Origin: an uncultured Prevotella sp.
GTDB taxonomy: Bacteria; Bacteroidota; Bacteroidia; Bacteroidales; Bacteroidaceae
DNA: 64,000 bases
Assembly: GCA_947170265.1 (NCBI GenBank)
Contig: CAMVSV010000001.1
Coordinates: forward strand, 1-64,000
Reading direction: 5' to 3'
This document shows, piece after piece, positions 40,870-50,600 of the stretch. The notes below the pieces were generated by a model. It did no database searches. It saw nothing but the letters and a program-made list of their open reading frames with translations, and was not told where the DNA came from. Within the stretch, counting starts at the first letter, position 1. The number at the start of each line of letters is the position of its first letter. The position numbers and the translations under genes are program-made.

Positions 40870-41980
40870 TCTCTTCGTCCTCCTTTACCTTTATCTCTCC
40901 CCCATCAACATTGAAAATCTTGAAATCGAAACCACTGTCCTTGAGCAACTTGTCAAGATGGTCGCGGTTGGTGTCAGTGATGAATATCTGACCATATTCG
41001 GCACCCGACACCAACTTCACGATATTCTCCACGCGGCTCACATCAAGCTTGTCGAAGATGTCGTCAAGCAAGAGCAAAGGCGTGGTGTTGCGTGCCGTAT
41101 GCTTCAGAAAGCTGAACTGTGCAAGCTTCAATGCCATGACATAGGTCTTGCTCTGTCCCTGGCTGCCCTCGCGACGCATGGGATAGCCATCGATGAGCAT
41201 CTCCAGGTCGTCGCGGTGAACGCCATGAAGCGAATAGCCCACAGCCATGTCCTTGTTTCTGTCGCGCTGTATCACGTCGAGCAATGGTCCTCGCTGGCAA
41301 TGCGACACATAGTTCAATGCCACCTGTTCCCTGTTTCCGGAGATATGTTGGTAGATGTCCTGAAACAATGGCAGCATCTCTTCAACGAAGGCTCTACGCA
41401 TGCGAAAAATCTCCTCGCCACTGGCAGCCATCTGCATCTCGAGAATCTCCATGAGCGACATGTCGATGCCCTCTTCCTGCTTCAGAAGGGTGTTGCGTTG
41501 CTGCAACGCCTTGTTGTAGTTGAGCAGATGGCTCATATATGTGGGCGAATACTGCGATATCACCACATCCATCAATCGTCTTCGCTCGTCACTGCCACCG
41601 TCTATGAGCGACTGGTCGGCAGGAGAGACAAACACCACGGGTATGAGTCCTATGTGTTGCGTCAGCCGTTGATATTCCTTCTTGTTGCGCTTGAAGTGTT
41701 TTTTGCTGCCTCGCTTCATGCCACAGTATATATCCTCATGCTCGCCAAGCTCGTCAACATACCTTCCCTCCAGCACGAAGAAGTCTTGACCATGCCTTAT
41801 AAGCTGGGAGTCAGGAACATGCCAGGCACTCTTACAGAACGACAGATAGTACACGGCATCAAGGAAATTGGTCTTTCCCACACCATTGTGACCTATCATA
41901 CAGTTGATTTTCGGTGAAAGCTCAAGCGTCGCAGTCTCAATGTTCTTATAGTTGAGTATGGATATGTTGCTAAGTATCAT
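40862..41980 (-). CDS. recF: DNA replication/repair protein RecF
   Basis: 372 aa from the ATG at 41980 (MILSNISILNYKNIE). RecF is an SMC-like ATPase that helps load RecA at gaps. Visible are Walker A GHNGVGKTN, the RRLMDVVISQY block, the signature-like SQGQSKTYVMALKLAQF and Walker B PLLLLDDIFDKLD. The longer frame to 42019 is rejected because a promoter (42007-42036) occupies it. It is the first gene of a two-gene unit with DUF721. Confidence 0.94.
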   Translation of the reverse strand: MILSNISILNYKNIETATLELSPKINCMIGHNGVGKTNFLDAVYYLSFCKSAWHVPDSQLIRHGQDFFVLEGRYVDELGEHEDIYCGMKRGSKKHFKRNKKEYQRLTQHIGLIPVVFVSPADQSLIDGGSDERRRLMDVVISQYSPTYMSHLLNYNKALQQRNTLLKQEEGIDMSLMEILEMQMAASGEEIFRMRRAFVEEMLPLFQDIYQHISGNREQVALNYVSHCQRGPLLDVIQRDRNKDMAVGYSLHGVHRDDLEMLIDGYPMRREGSQGQSKTYVMALKLAQFSFLKHTARNTTPLLLLDDIFDKLDVSRVENIVKLVSGAEYGQIFITDTNRDHLDKLLKDSGFDFKIFNVDGGEIKVKEDEENV

Positions 41981-42006
41981 TTTTTGTGACCGAAGTTTTG
42001 CAATTG

Positions 42007-42036
42007 CAAATTTACACATAAATCACGACTAAGCAA
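42007..42036 (-). promoter_or_regulatory. promoter of recF
   Basis: On the minus strand TTG (42036-42034), 19 bp, TAAATTTG (42014-42007). Transcription should start near 42002, giving a leader of about 22 nt to the ATG at 41980. Confidence 0.65.
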
Positions 42037-42150
42037 CCATAATAGCACAGGTTTTATTTCGGCAACCCACCTTAAATAACTGAAATACAATGAAAAGGAC
42101 TACCATTGTGAAAGTATCATTCTGCCTTTTCCATTGTTTCAGACAATCAC

Positions 42151-42262
42151 CTTCGTAGTATGTGCTCAGTATTGTGCCCAAAATACTCCAGTATTGAGCC
42201 CAAAATACTCCAGTATTGTGCGGAGAATACTCGAGTATTTTACGGATAATACTGGCACTCAC
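42151..42262 (+). repeat. dispersed repeat element with four 22-bp units
   Basis: Left flank CTTCGTAGTATGTGC, four 22-bp units (42166-42187, 42188-42209, 42210-42231, 42232-42253), right flank GGCACTCAC. Each unit begins with a CAGTATT or GAGTATT and ends in AATACT, so each is an inverted repeat AGTATT-N10-AATACT. A one-unit copy lies at 3432-3490 on the other strand, and the first part of a third copy is cut by the window end (63974-64000). Confidence 0.8.
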
Positions 42263-42303
42263 AAAAATTTCCTGAATGTAATAGTAAAATAACGACGAGG
42301 AAA

Positions 42304-42335
42304 TTTGCGAGTTTCTGTAAATGTTCGTAACTTTA
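42304..42335 (+). promoter_or_regulatory. promoter of the BspA-like surface protein gene
   Basis: TTTG (42304-42307), 20 bp, TAACTTTA (42328-42335), one base off the -7 consensus. Transcription should start near 42340, about 300 nt before the ATG. Confidence 0.55.
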
Positions 42336-42339
42336 CAGC

Positions 42340-42643
42340 CACGATGTCAGCCCCCTTTTGCGGGGCTGGGCATCATACATTTAGGGAAAATGGAGAGACG
42401 TTATGTCTATTCTTGTTGTCCGAAACCTGAGAAATTTCAAAGCAACACAAGAAGGCATAGTGGGAGTCTTCACGCTAAAGCGTGGGCTGACATCGCTATA
42501 TCTTTGTTGCATGGTTTTCTCAGGACCTCGGATAAGAGATGTAGAACATATCAGTTCCACGTCTTTTCTGTTTATTACCACTATAACTACAAAAAAATAC
42601 CGGTGAGATTAGGAATTGACCACCACTAAAAATCAACTTAAGT
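42340..42643 (+). ncRNA. candidate structured 5' leader of the BspA-like gene
   Basis: The predicted leader begins with a stem (CAGCCCC 42348-42354 with GGGGCTG 42362-42368). CGATGTCAGCCC (42342-42353) is also fully complementary to GGGCTGACATCG (42484-42495), so the first hairpin and this long-range pairing exclude each other. Inside lies an imperfect long stem (about 42402-42470 with 42485-42550) capped by CACGC-TAAA-GCGTG (42471-42484). No known riboswitch core is recognised. It could instead be a degenerate mobile repeat. Confidence 0.5.
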
Positions 42644-45304
42644 ATGAAAAAACTGTTTATCTTCAGACGGGCTCTGTTGGCAGCGCTAACCCTAACCATG
42701 TCTATACCAATATGGGCTGACCAAGGCTACGCTGTATTGACAAACAACGGTAATGACGTTGTAATTGTTGAAGGCACGGGTACTAACGCCCATAACGTAA
42801 ACCATCCGGGCGAGGGTAAGACTCTGACCTTCTACTATGGCACACCCACAGGTGCTGCCGGGACCGATTTCTTCAATACCGACAACACCGGTGATGACCC
42901 AGGATGGTTATCTGAGAACCAATATGTTACAGAGGTGATCTTCGATGCATCGTATGACGATGCGCGACCACGAAACTGTAGAAAATGGTTTTATGATTGC
43001 AGAAATCTTACTAACATCACGGATATAGAGTACCTGCATACCGATAATGTGGTATCAATGCTGGGCATGTTCAGTAACTGCCAAAACTTAAATTCTCTTG
43101 ACGTGACTGGGTTTAACACCTCAAATGTAATTCAAATGAGCAATATGTTCAGTAATTGCAAAAGCTTGACAACCCTTGACATAACTGGCTTCATCACTTC
43201 ATCAGTACGCGATATGAGTTATATGTTCAGCGGATGTAGTGGTTTGTCCCAGCTTGACGTTACAAACTTCGACACCTCCAATGTAACCAACATGGGATAT
43301 ATGTTTGGCCTCTGTAGTAGTTTGTCTCAGCTTGACGTAACGCACTTCATCACCGACAATGTAACTACCATGCATAACATGTTCCTTTACTGTATCAGTT
43401 TGTCTGAGCTTGACGTAACCAACTTCAATACAGCCAATGTAACCAATATGCAGAGCATGTTCAACACCTGTAGCAGTTTGACTGAGCTTGACGTAACCAA
43501 CTTCATCACCGACAATGTAACTAACATGGCAAGTATGTTTGGCAATTGTAGTGGTTTGTCACAGCTTGACGTTACGCACTTCAATACTGCCAAAGTGACT
43601 AACATGCAGAACATGTTCAACGGATGTAAAAACTTGACGCAGCTTGACGTAACCAACTTCAACACCGCCAATGTGACTAACATGGCTTATATGTTCAACA
43701 GCTGCAACAGTTTGCCTGAGCTAGACGTAACCAACTTCAACACAGACAAGGTAACAAACATGCAGAACATGTTCAACGGATGTAAAACCTTGACACAGCT
43801 TGACGTAACCAACTTCAATACTGCCAATGTAACTAGCATGGCTTATATGTTTTCAACATGTACTGGATTATTATCACTTGATGTTTCTAATTTCGTTACT
43901 TCAAAAGTAACCAATATGCAGGGCATGTTTAACTATTGTAACAAACTAACCGAAATTGACCTATCTAATTTCGAGACCTCTAATGTAACCAATATGCAGA
44001 GCATGTTTAATTGTGCCAACTTACTTACTACCATAAACCTTGATACCACGAAATTCAATACATCTAAGGTTACTGCAATGGCAAGCATGTTTGCAGGCTG
44101 TCCAAGTCTGACAGGTCTTGATGTCAGTGGTTTCAACACCAAGAAAGTAACAAACATGTCTAATATGTTCTATGGCTGCTCCGCTCTTACCAGCCTGACC
44201 TTTGGAAGCGACTTCAGCACTGAGAGTGTTCAAACGTACCATAAGACAAGTGATACTGACGCAATGGCAAAGTATGACGGTTGCCTACAAATGTGGTATA
44301 TGTTTTCCAACAACATAAAACTCCGCTATGTCGATTTCTATGATAGCGAAGATGCAGATGCCATTACAGCCTTTGACAGAAATGATGAGACAAACATGTT
44401 TTATAACATACCAAGAACAACGGTTGTCTATCTTCCGAAATCAAGCAGGGAGGTGACTGATGCTGCCAACGTGGTATATTCCCAAGACCCGGGTGGAGGC
44501 TCTCATGGCGGAGGAGCTGTCAATTATATCCTTCGTTGCCCGGAATACTATAGTGAAAACAAGGTAGACATTGAGTTTCCCCGCGACTTCAAGACCAACA
44601 AAGCTACATATACCCGCATTATGGGCAACAGCTACGGCTCAGCCATATTGCCCTATGCCTTTACGAGCAACGACAACATTCAGGCTTACAGACAGGACAA
44701 GGAATATACCGACATTATGTACTTCAAGGATGCAGAGACCGTTCCCGCACATACCCCCTTCGCCTTCAAGAAGCTCACCAACAACGGCACCGCCGACTTC
44801 ACCATGACAGACGACAGCAACAGCTTCGGCATCACCGTCAAAGCCACACACAGCACCATGGCAGACGAGGACACCTGGACTGGCGAGAAAGGTGCACCCT
44901 ATGAGGACACCACCGGCAACATAAACCAAGACTCCAACCTGTCGGGCTGGAGCACCAAAGGCTACTATGTCAGCCAGACTCTCAACAGCAACATCTCTGG
45001 TCCGTTCTTCTATATTGCGAGCGACAAGTTCAAGTCGGCTAACGGCAACGTCACTCTCCCACCCCACCGTGTCACCTTCCACAATGCCAACCTCAGTGGC
45101 GATGGTGCCAAAACTTTCGACATCATGGTTGACTATGGCGACAAAGAGTTGATTAGCGCCATTGAGACTGCCGAGACGAAGCATGTCCTGCGTGAGGCTG
45201 AAGCCATCTTCGACATGCAGGGTAGAAAGATTGGTGCGTTGCAGCGTGGTGTGAACATCATCCGCATGAACGACGGACGAACAAAGAAAGTAGTAGTAAA
45301 ATAA
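42644..45304 (+). CDS. BspA-like surface protein with DUF285 repeats
   Basis: An 886-aa protein with a signal peptide (about 1-25, ending IPIWA), a short N-terminal domain, then about 15 tandem repeats of 26 residues (about 120-520). They follow the pattern LDVTNFNTANVTNM, four residues, MF, then C and SL: the DUF285 / 26-residue surface repeat related to BspA. A beta-rich domain follows (about 625-830), and the protein ends with EAIFDMQGRKIGALQRGVNI and RTKKVVVK, a sorting-like tail. A surface adhesin role is usual for such proteins. The repeats are also very similar as DNA. A 69-aa peptide gene starts 16 bp after its stop. Confidence 0.88.
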   Translation: MKKLFIFRRALLAALTLTMSIPIWADQGYAVLTNNGNDVVIVEGTGTNAHNVNHPGEGKTLTFYYGTPTGAAGTDFFNTDNTGDDPGWLSENQYVTEVIFDASYDDARPRNCRKWFYDCRNLTNITDIEYLHTDNVVSMLGMFSNCQNLNSLDVTGFNTSNVIQMSNMFSNCKSLTTLDITGFITSSVRDMSYMFSGCSGLSQLDVTNFDTSNVTNMGYMFGLCSSLSQLDVTHFITDNVTTMHNMFLYCISLSELDVTNFNTANVTNMQSMFNTCSSLTELDVTNFITDNVTNMASMFGNCSGLSQLDVTHFNTAKVTNMQNMFNGCKNLTQLDVTNFNTANVTNMAYMFNSCNSLPELDVTNFNTDKVTNMQNMFNGCKTLTQLDVTNFNTANVTSMAYMFSTCTGLLSLDVSNFVTSKVTNMQGMFNYCNKLTEIDLSNFETSNVTNMQSMFNCANLLTTINLDTTKFNTSKVTAMASMFAGCPSLTGLDVSGFNTKKVTNMSNMFYGCSALTSLTFGSDFSTESVQTYHKTSDTDAMAKYDGCLQMWYMFSNNIKLRYVDFYDSEDADAITAFDRNDETNMFYNIPRTTVVYLPKSSREVTDAANVVYSQDPGGGSHGGGAVNYILRCPEYYSENKVDIEFPRDFKTNKATYTRIMGNSYGSAILPYAFTSNDNIQAYRQDKEYTDIMYFKDAETVPAHTPFAFKKLTNNGTADFTMTDDSNSFGITVKATHSTMADEDTWTGEKGAPYEDTTGNINQDSNLSGWSTKGYYVSQTLNSNISGPFFYIASDKFKSANGNVTLPPHRVTFHNANLSGDGAKTFDIMVDYGDKELISAIETAETKHVLREAEAIFDMQGRKIGALQRGVNIIRMNDGRTKKVVVK

Positions 45305-45320
45305 GGAGAGGACCGGAACA

Positions 45321-45530
45321 ATGAAAAAGAAAACATATAGCACACCCGTGACAGAACGAGTACATATAGCAACCATGAGCCACCTGCTCAACTGGTCGGC
45401 ACCGAGAGATGAAGGTAACGACGGCGATGAGGCAGAGGCAAAACAGAACATCTGCATTGACGACGAAGATGACATTTCTGACGACGAAGAGCTCATACCT
45501 CATTGGTCGTTCAACGTGTGGGAAGACTGA
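45321..45530 (+). CDS. small acidic peptide with C-terminal W-S-x-V-W motif (copy 1)
   Basis: A 69-aa protein: Lys-rich start (MKKKTYSTPVTERV), a middle with HLLNW, a very acidic stretch (DDEDDISDDEEL) and the end PHWSFNVWED. There is no signal peptide. It starts 16 bp after the BspA-like gene and is followed by a strong terminator, so it belongs to that transcript. A second small gene at 47440-47640, also directly after a large surface protein gene, shares TYxxPxxExV, HL(L/M) and the WSxVW(E/D)D end. No family known to me. A precursor peptide, a chaperone for export or a regulator are all possible. Confidence 0.7.
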   Translation: MKKKTYSTPVTERVHIATMSHLLNWSAPRDEGNDGDEAEAKQNICIDDEDDISDDEELIPHWSFNVWED

Positions 45531-45559
45531 TACGGGCTATGCCCTTACCACAAAAAGAC

Positions 45560-45595
45560 ACCATCAGTGCCCCGTCTGAGCGGGGCACTGATGGT
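45560..45595 (+). terminator. strong hairpin after the BspA-like gene and small peptide
   Basis: A perfect 15-bp stem (45560-45574 with 45581-45595) and a 6-nt loop, GC-rich. The T-run after it is weak. It separates this unit from the DUF6377 regulator gene. Confidence 0.8.
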
Positions 45596-45718
45596 ATATA
45601 ATAGAGGTATTCCGGCTATTCCAATGAAAAAAAACGACAAAAACATTTCTCAATGAAAAAGATTTTTTTAAACTTTGCACATAAATTCATTAACTAACAT
45701 CACTACTTGAACAGAAAC

Positions 45719-47353
45719 ATGAAATATATTATACTGCTGCTAACCTTATGTTCAACAATGACCGTGATGCCTGCCTACGCACAGGACACCGAACAGATAC
45801 TCGGAAACTTAGACAAGAACCTGGAACAGAAAGAGCACTTCACCGAGGTAAAGCTCCAACGCATTGGCACACTCACCGAAAAGATGGGCTATACCGTCGG
45901 CACTGATGCCATGTATGAACTGAGCTCCGAGCTGTTCAAGGAATATAGTAGCTTTCAATACGATTCTGCCTATGTGTATGCCGACCGCTGCATAGCCCTT
46001 GCAAAGAAACTCAATGACTACAACCGCATGGTGGAAGCCCACTGCCACAAGGTGTTCTGCCTGCTCTCCTCGGGATTGATGAAGGAAGCCTTCGACGAGT
46101 TTGAGAGCATTGATGCTTCCAAAGCCGACAGGGAACAGAAAATCTACTATTTCAGCATTGGCTCTCGCCTCAACTATGACGCCTGCGACTACAACCACGC
46201 CTCAGCCTTCTATCACGACTATGTGAGAAAGGGCGGAGAGTATACCGACTCACTGCTGCAATGCCTCGCCACGGGCGACAACATGCGCAACTACTACATT
46301 GGCATGAAGCTGATGAAAGAGTTCAAGGGTGATGAGAGCCTGAAATATTTCAGCAAGTTTCTTCAGGACAAAGACATTGACACACACAAGAAAGCCGTGG
46401 TGACCTCATGTCTCGGATGGATATACCTGAGTAACGACAAGGAAGAGAAAGCCATAGAACAGCTGGCTGAGGCTGCCATCTGCGACAACGAGACAGCCAC
46501 GAAAGAGACGACGGCACTGTGTGTGCTTGGCAGCCTGCTCTACAAACGCGGCGACGTGGAGCGTGCCGTGAGATATGTGCAGCTCGCCCTCGACGATGCC
46601 AACTTCTATAATGCCCGTCTGCGACTCATACAGGTTGGCGAGATACTGCCCATCATACAGCAAGACCGCTATGCCATGATGAAGCACCAGCGCAACATCA
46701 CCGTCACGGCAGGGTGCATCTTCGGACTGTTTGCATTGCTGTTGCTGTGGGGCGTACTGTCATACAGAAAGCAGAACACTCAGCTCAAGACCACCAAGAT
46801 GCTGCTGGAGCACAGCAACAACCAGTTGTCAGACAGCAACCATCAGCTGGAAGAGGTGAACAGACAGATGGCAACTACCAACCGCCAGTTGCAGGAAGCC
46901 AACAAAATCAAAAATGAATATATAGGCAGGTCGTTCTATACCAATTCGGAATATATCAAACGAGTAGAAAAACTCTACAAGACTGTTGACAGGAAGATAG
47001 CAACAAGACAGTTTGAAGACCTGCGACAGTCAATCAAAGAGTCGACAATAAAGGCTGAGCGCATGAACCTGTACAGCGATTTCGACGAGACATTCCTCAA
47101 CATCTTCCCCGACTTCATTGAGAAGTTCAACAAGCTGTTTGCCCCTGAAGACCAGAAGACAGCCGACACGCCCAACACCCTCACCCCCGAGATGCGTATC
47201 TTTGCGCTCATACGACTGGGAATAAGCGACAGTGAACGTATATCCAACTTCCTCAACTACTCCATTCATACCATCAATACCTACAAGACGCGCACAAAGA
47301 ACAAAGCCCTTGTTGCCAACGATGACTTTGAGAGTAAGATCATGGAAATATAG
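45719..47353 (+). CDS. DUF6377 TPR/HTH regulator
   Basis: 544 aa from the ATG at 45719; the longer frame would start at a TTG. It has a signal peptide or membrane start (about 1-22), helical TPR-like repeats (about 60-320), one transmembrane helix (about 330-350, TVTAGCIFGLFALLLLWGVL), a coiled coil (about 355-400) and a C-terminal LuxR-like HTH (about 480-535, LTPEMRIFALIRLGISDSER, then SIHTINTYKTRTKNKAL). This order is that of DUF6377 regulators of Bacteroidota, which probably sense at the envelope and bind DNA inside. It lies between two surface-protein/peptide units and is a good candidate for their control. Confidence 0.85.
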   Translation: MKYIILLLTLCSTMTVMPAYAQDTEQILGNLDKNLEQKEHFTEVKLQRIGTLTEKMGYTVGTDAMYELSSELFKEYSSFQYDSAYVYADRCIALAKKLNDYNRMVEAHCHKVFCLLSSGLMKEAFDEFESIDASKADREQKIYYFSIGSRLNYDACDYNHASAFYHDYVRKGGEYTDSLLQCLATGDNMRNYYIGMKLMKEFKGDESLKYFSKFLQDKDIDTHKKAVVTSCLGWIYLSNDKEEKAIEQLAEAAICDNETATKETTALCVLGSLLYKRGDVERAVRYVQLALDDANFYNARLRLIQVGEILPIIQQDRYAMMKHQRNITVTAGCIFGLFALLLLWGVLSYRKQNTQLKTTKMLLEHSNNQLSDSNHQLEEVNRQMATTNRQLQEANKIKNEYIGRSFYTNSEYIKRVEKLYKTVDRKIATRQFEDLRQSIKESTIKAERMNLYSDFDETFLNIFPDFIEKFNKLFAPEDQKTADTPNTLTPEMRIFALIRLGISDSERISNFLNYSIHTINTYKTRTKNKALVANDDFESKIMEI

Positions 47354-47379
47354 ACATACCATTGGTTACGGAAAGAATA

Positions 47380-47415
47380 AAGAGCGTGGAAAGTCATAGT
47401 GATTTCCACGCTCTT
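47380..47415. terminator. hairpin between convergent genes
   Basis: AAGAGCGTGGAAA (47380-47392) pairs perfectly with TTTCCACGCTCTT (47403-47415). It lies between the DUF6377 regulator (plus) and the second small peptide gene (minus) and could serve both. Confidence 0.75.
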
Positions 47416-47439
47416 CCTGTACAGAGAGATAATCAAAGG

Positions 47440-47640
47440 TCAGTCGTCCCAGACAGAGCTCCACTGAGCTGCTTCCTTGGCAAAATCGCCATCGTCGACA
47501 TCGCCTCCCGGCTCTATGTCTTTTTCCTTGTTGAAATTATCTGGGTCGCCGTTACCGTCTGATGCCCCAAGCATGAGATGCTCGGGCATGAAGACTGTTT
47601 CTATATCGGGCTTTATGTAAGTATTCATTATCCTCTTCAT
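47440..47640 (-). CDS. small acidic peptide with C-terminal W-S-x-V-W motif (copy 2)
   Basis: A 66-aa protein (62 aa if it starts at the second Met, 47628): NTYIKPDIETVFMPEHLML, a Gly/Asp-rich middle (GNGDPDN, PGGDVDDGD) and the end QWSSVWDD. There is no signal peptide. It begins 3 bp after the stop of the 1146-aa surface protein gene, so the two are co-translated. It shares the T-Y-x-x-P-x-x-E-x-V start, the HLM/HLL block and the W-S-x-V-W-D/E-D end with the 69-aa gene at 45321, which sits in the same position behind a different surface protein. Confidence 0.68.
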   Translation of the reverse strand: MKRIMNTYIKPDIETVFMPEHLMLGASDGNGDPDNFNKEKDIEPGGDVDDGDFAKEAAQWSSVWDD

Positions 47641-47643
47641 TAT

Positions 47644-50600
47644 TTATTTTATCATCATCTTCTTACCATTCACAATGTAAATACCTTTCTGAGGCGAGGT
47701 GGTTCTCAATCCCGTAAGGGTAAATATCTCGTTTGTCGTTTCCATCCTGACATTGTTGATGCCGTTGACTAACAATGGTTCTTCGGTGGTGTCACCAGGA
47801 TGGTCGGAACTATCGTATGACTGCTCAACGGTTTCAAACAGTAATTCCCTTGTTGCAGCATTGTTTGTGACTACATTGTACGGGAAAAGCTCGCTCTCAG
47901 AAGTTGCGCTCTCAGCTGTCTGGAACCAACAACGATAGCCCTTGAACTTGGCAGTCTTGGTAGCATGCATGATCTTGTCGCCACTGAATGCCCAAAGCCC
48001 GCCCTCTGGCACATCGTGTTTCTCTATTGCATTGAAAGTACCGCAGAACCAGTAATCGCCGATGAGTATATTCTTTGGTGTGGCATTGCTTTTGAGGTCT
48101 ACATCGACGAAGGTTACATAATCGCCATTGACGGCATCTGTGCTGAGGTCCTGGTCTTTGTTGAGATAGACTATGAATGGTGTTCCGGCGGAAATCATAT
48201 AGTCTGACGAGCCATAGTCATCATCATCGGCATTGTGGGTTCCCACATTGAGGAAACGCAGTTTGTCGCCGGCAGTGCCTATATATACGGCAGCGTGTTT
48301 TATTTTGTTTTCCATGGTATTGACTGTGGCGGGATTGTTGTAACTGCTTGCCACATTGTCTTGTCCGGCATAAACATCGAAAGGCAGCACGAGGGTCTCC
48401 CAGTTTGTTTCATTACCGAAGTTACGATGAAGCTGCACATCGGCAAGTTCCTGGTTGCACACATCGAAGTTCCGGGCTTCCACGGGTGAGTTGCTATTGT
48501 TTTCATAGAGGTGTTTGGTAATGAGTCTTTTCCAACCATGGTCATTACCTTTATATTGCTCATGTATGTATTGCAGACGCTCAGCTTCACTGGCATAGTC
48601 AGCAACAGGTGCGAAAGCTATCTCCAGATGGTTCGGGTCGGTGGTGAATGCCGAGGCGCTGACGTTGGGAATGAGCCCGTCGTATTCGCTTGCAGCTTGG
48701 CTGTCATCGCTATCCTCGTCAGTCCAGTCGTAAAGACGCTGAACCGTGAAGTAGTCGAAATTGAGTTTATTGTCACAATAGAACTGAATTACATGTTTTC
48801 CTTTGGAAAGCTTGATGTCGCTCATTGTCCGTGACTCGTTGCAGTTGTCGTAGTCTCCGCCGATGTTTTCGTGAGAAATCATCTTTTCTCCATCAACATA
48901 GACTGAGAATGCGCCTTCTCCACCGCTGTTTGCCACATAGAACACGAAGAAATAGCTACCACCTTTTTCCGGAACATTGACGGTATAGTTCATCCAATCA
49001 CCGGCCTCTATGTCGCCTATGACGAGATGTTTGTCGGCTTCTCCTGCTGGTGACTGGCAGTTATGGTAGTCGGTTGAAGGCTTTCCTACTTTCCACACCG
49101 GTGCCCCTTCCACATCTGAACGGTAGGGATAGTATTGTGCAAGATTGGAGTTGTGGTTGAACAGATAGGCAGAGCCGGAAATACCGCGGTTGAAGTCTTC
49201 GGCTTCTATGATAGCTATATGATCAGTACCCACGACAACGGGGAGATTGACATCCCTGAACGATACTCCAACCCTATCCTCAGAAAACGCTGTTGCTGTA
49301 GGTGCCTCGTATTTAGCGGGCACATTCACCTTGGTTATATTACAGTCCTTGAAAGCATTGTCACCAATGGCTGAGATATTGGACGGAATGGTTATCTCAT
49401 AGCTGGAGTTGGCTTGCAAGCTGCCCTCGAACACACTTTCCTGCACCTCGGGGGTGGTTTTCAGAATTTGCTCTATAGATGCTGCCGTGAGTGACGTACA
49501 GTTCTTAAACGCTCCAGAGGCTATGGTGCAGCCGCCTGTGTCAGTTCCTGTGAATGTTACCGATGAAAGTGAACTGCAGTTGGCAAATGCATTGCTGCCA
49601 ATGACATTGAGATAGTGAGGCAAGACAATAGCCTCCAAGCTGGTCAGTCCTTGGTTTGCCACGAAGTTGTCGGGGATTTTCAGCTCCGGCAGCCTGGCAT
49701 CAGAAAGATCCAGTTGCTTGATTTTTCCGTTGTTGAGGAGATATTGCAAATAGTTTAAGTCGGAAGCCGTGAGGGAACCGGAGATTTTCATCTTGTTGAA
49801 GTTGGTATTTACCTGTTCGGCATAGAGCAGACCTGCCTGAAAGCGAAGTGCATCGGCAAGAGTATAGTTGTTGACACCGTCGTTGCTCCACTGTGGATTA
49901 TCCTCAATGTCAATGAGTGAACCAGAAAGAAACACCTCGCACGAAGAAGCTACATTGCTGTTTTCAGCAAGCAAGGGACGATTTACTATGTTCAGCTCAA
50001 GCGGTAGGCTGGCATGGTCGCTGCTCAGTGTGACATTTGTGAGGTCGACAATGAATTGCAGGTCGTAATTGAGCGGGAGCTGTGGGAGGGCTGAGTTCTT
50101 CTCTGCCTCATTCTTTTCATTATCGTTCTTGATAACTCCGGAGATGTTACCACCTTGTTCGAGGTTCAGGAAGTCAATGCTGGTGTTCTGGGTTGTAGAA
50201 AGCCCTTGCCACTTGAACCATGCCGTGGTGCTGGTGTTTCCCTCAAATCCGCCGTCGCTATATTGCGCGCCATTGCCGTCCCAAGCCATTGCCGAGACAA
50301 AGAATTTGAAAGCAAAGTTGCTTGACTTGGTGTTGAGATGCTGTCCGGTGCGAATGGTAATCACGTTTTTGTTTCTCTGGGTCTGCGTCATTGGAACGAA
50401 ATTGTCGCGAGCATCGCCATAGGTCCAGCCTTTGAAACAACGGTCGCCTTTCCATGCCCATACCGAAGGAAAGCCGAAGTCATTGCTGCCTACAAGCCAT
50501 ATATGTCCATAGCCGAAGTTAGCACCGTTGGTATCGCGAAACCATGACAGGTCGTCGGAGGCAAAGTCCACGTCGTTGCCAAGTTGTCCATGACCGTTTT

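Noticed and set aside
42151..42262. Possible CRISPR array
   Set aside because: The 22-bp units follow each other without spacers and no cas gene is in the window. The same holds for the repeats at 3496 and 30739.
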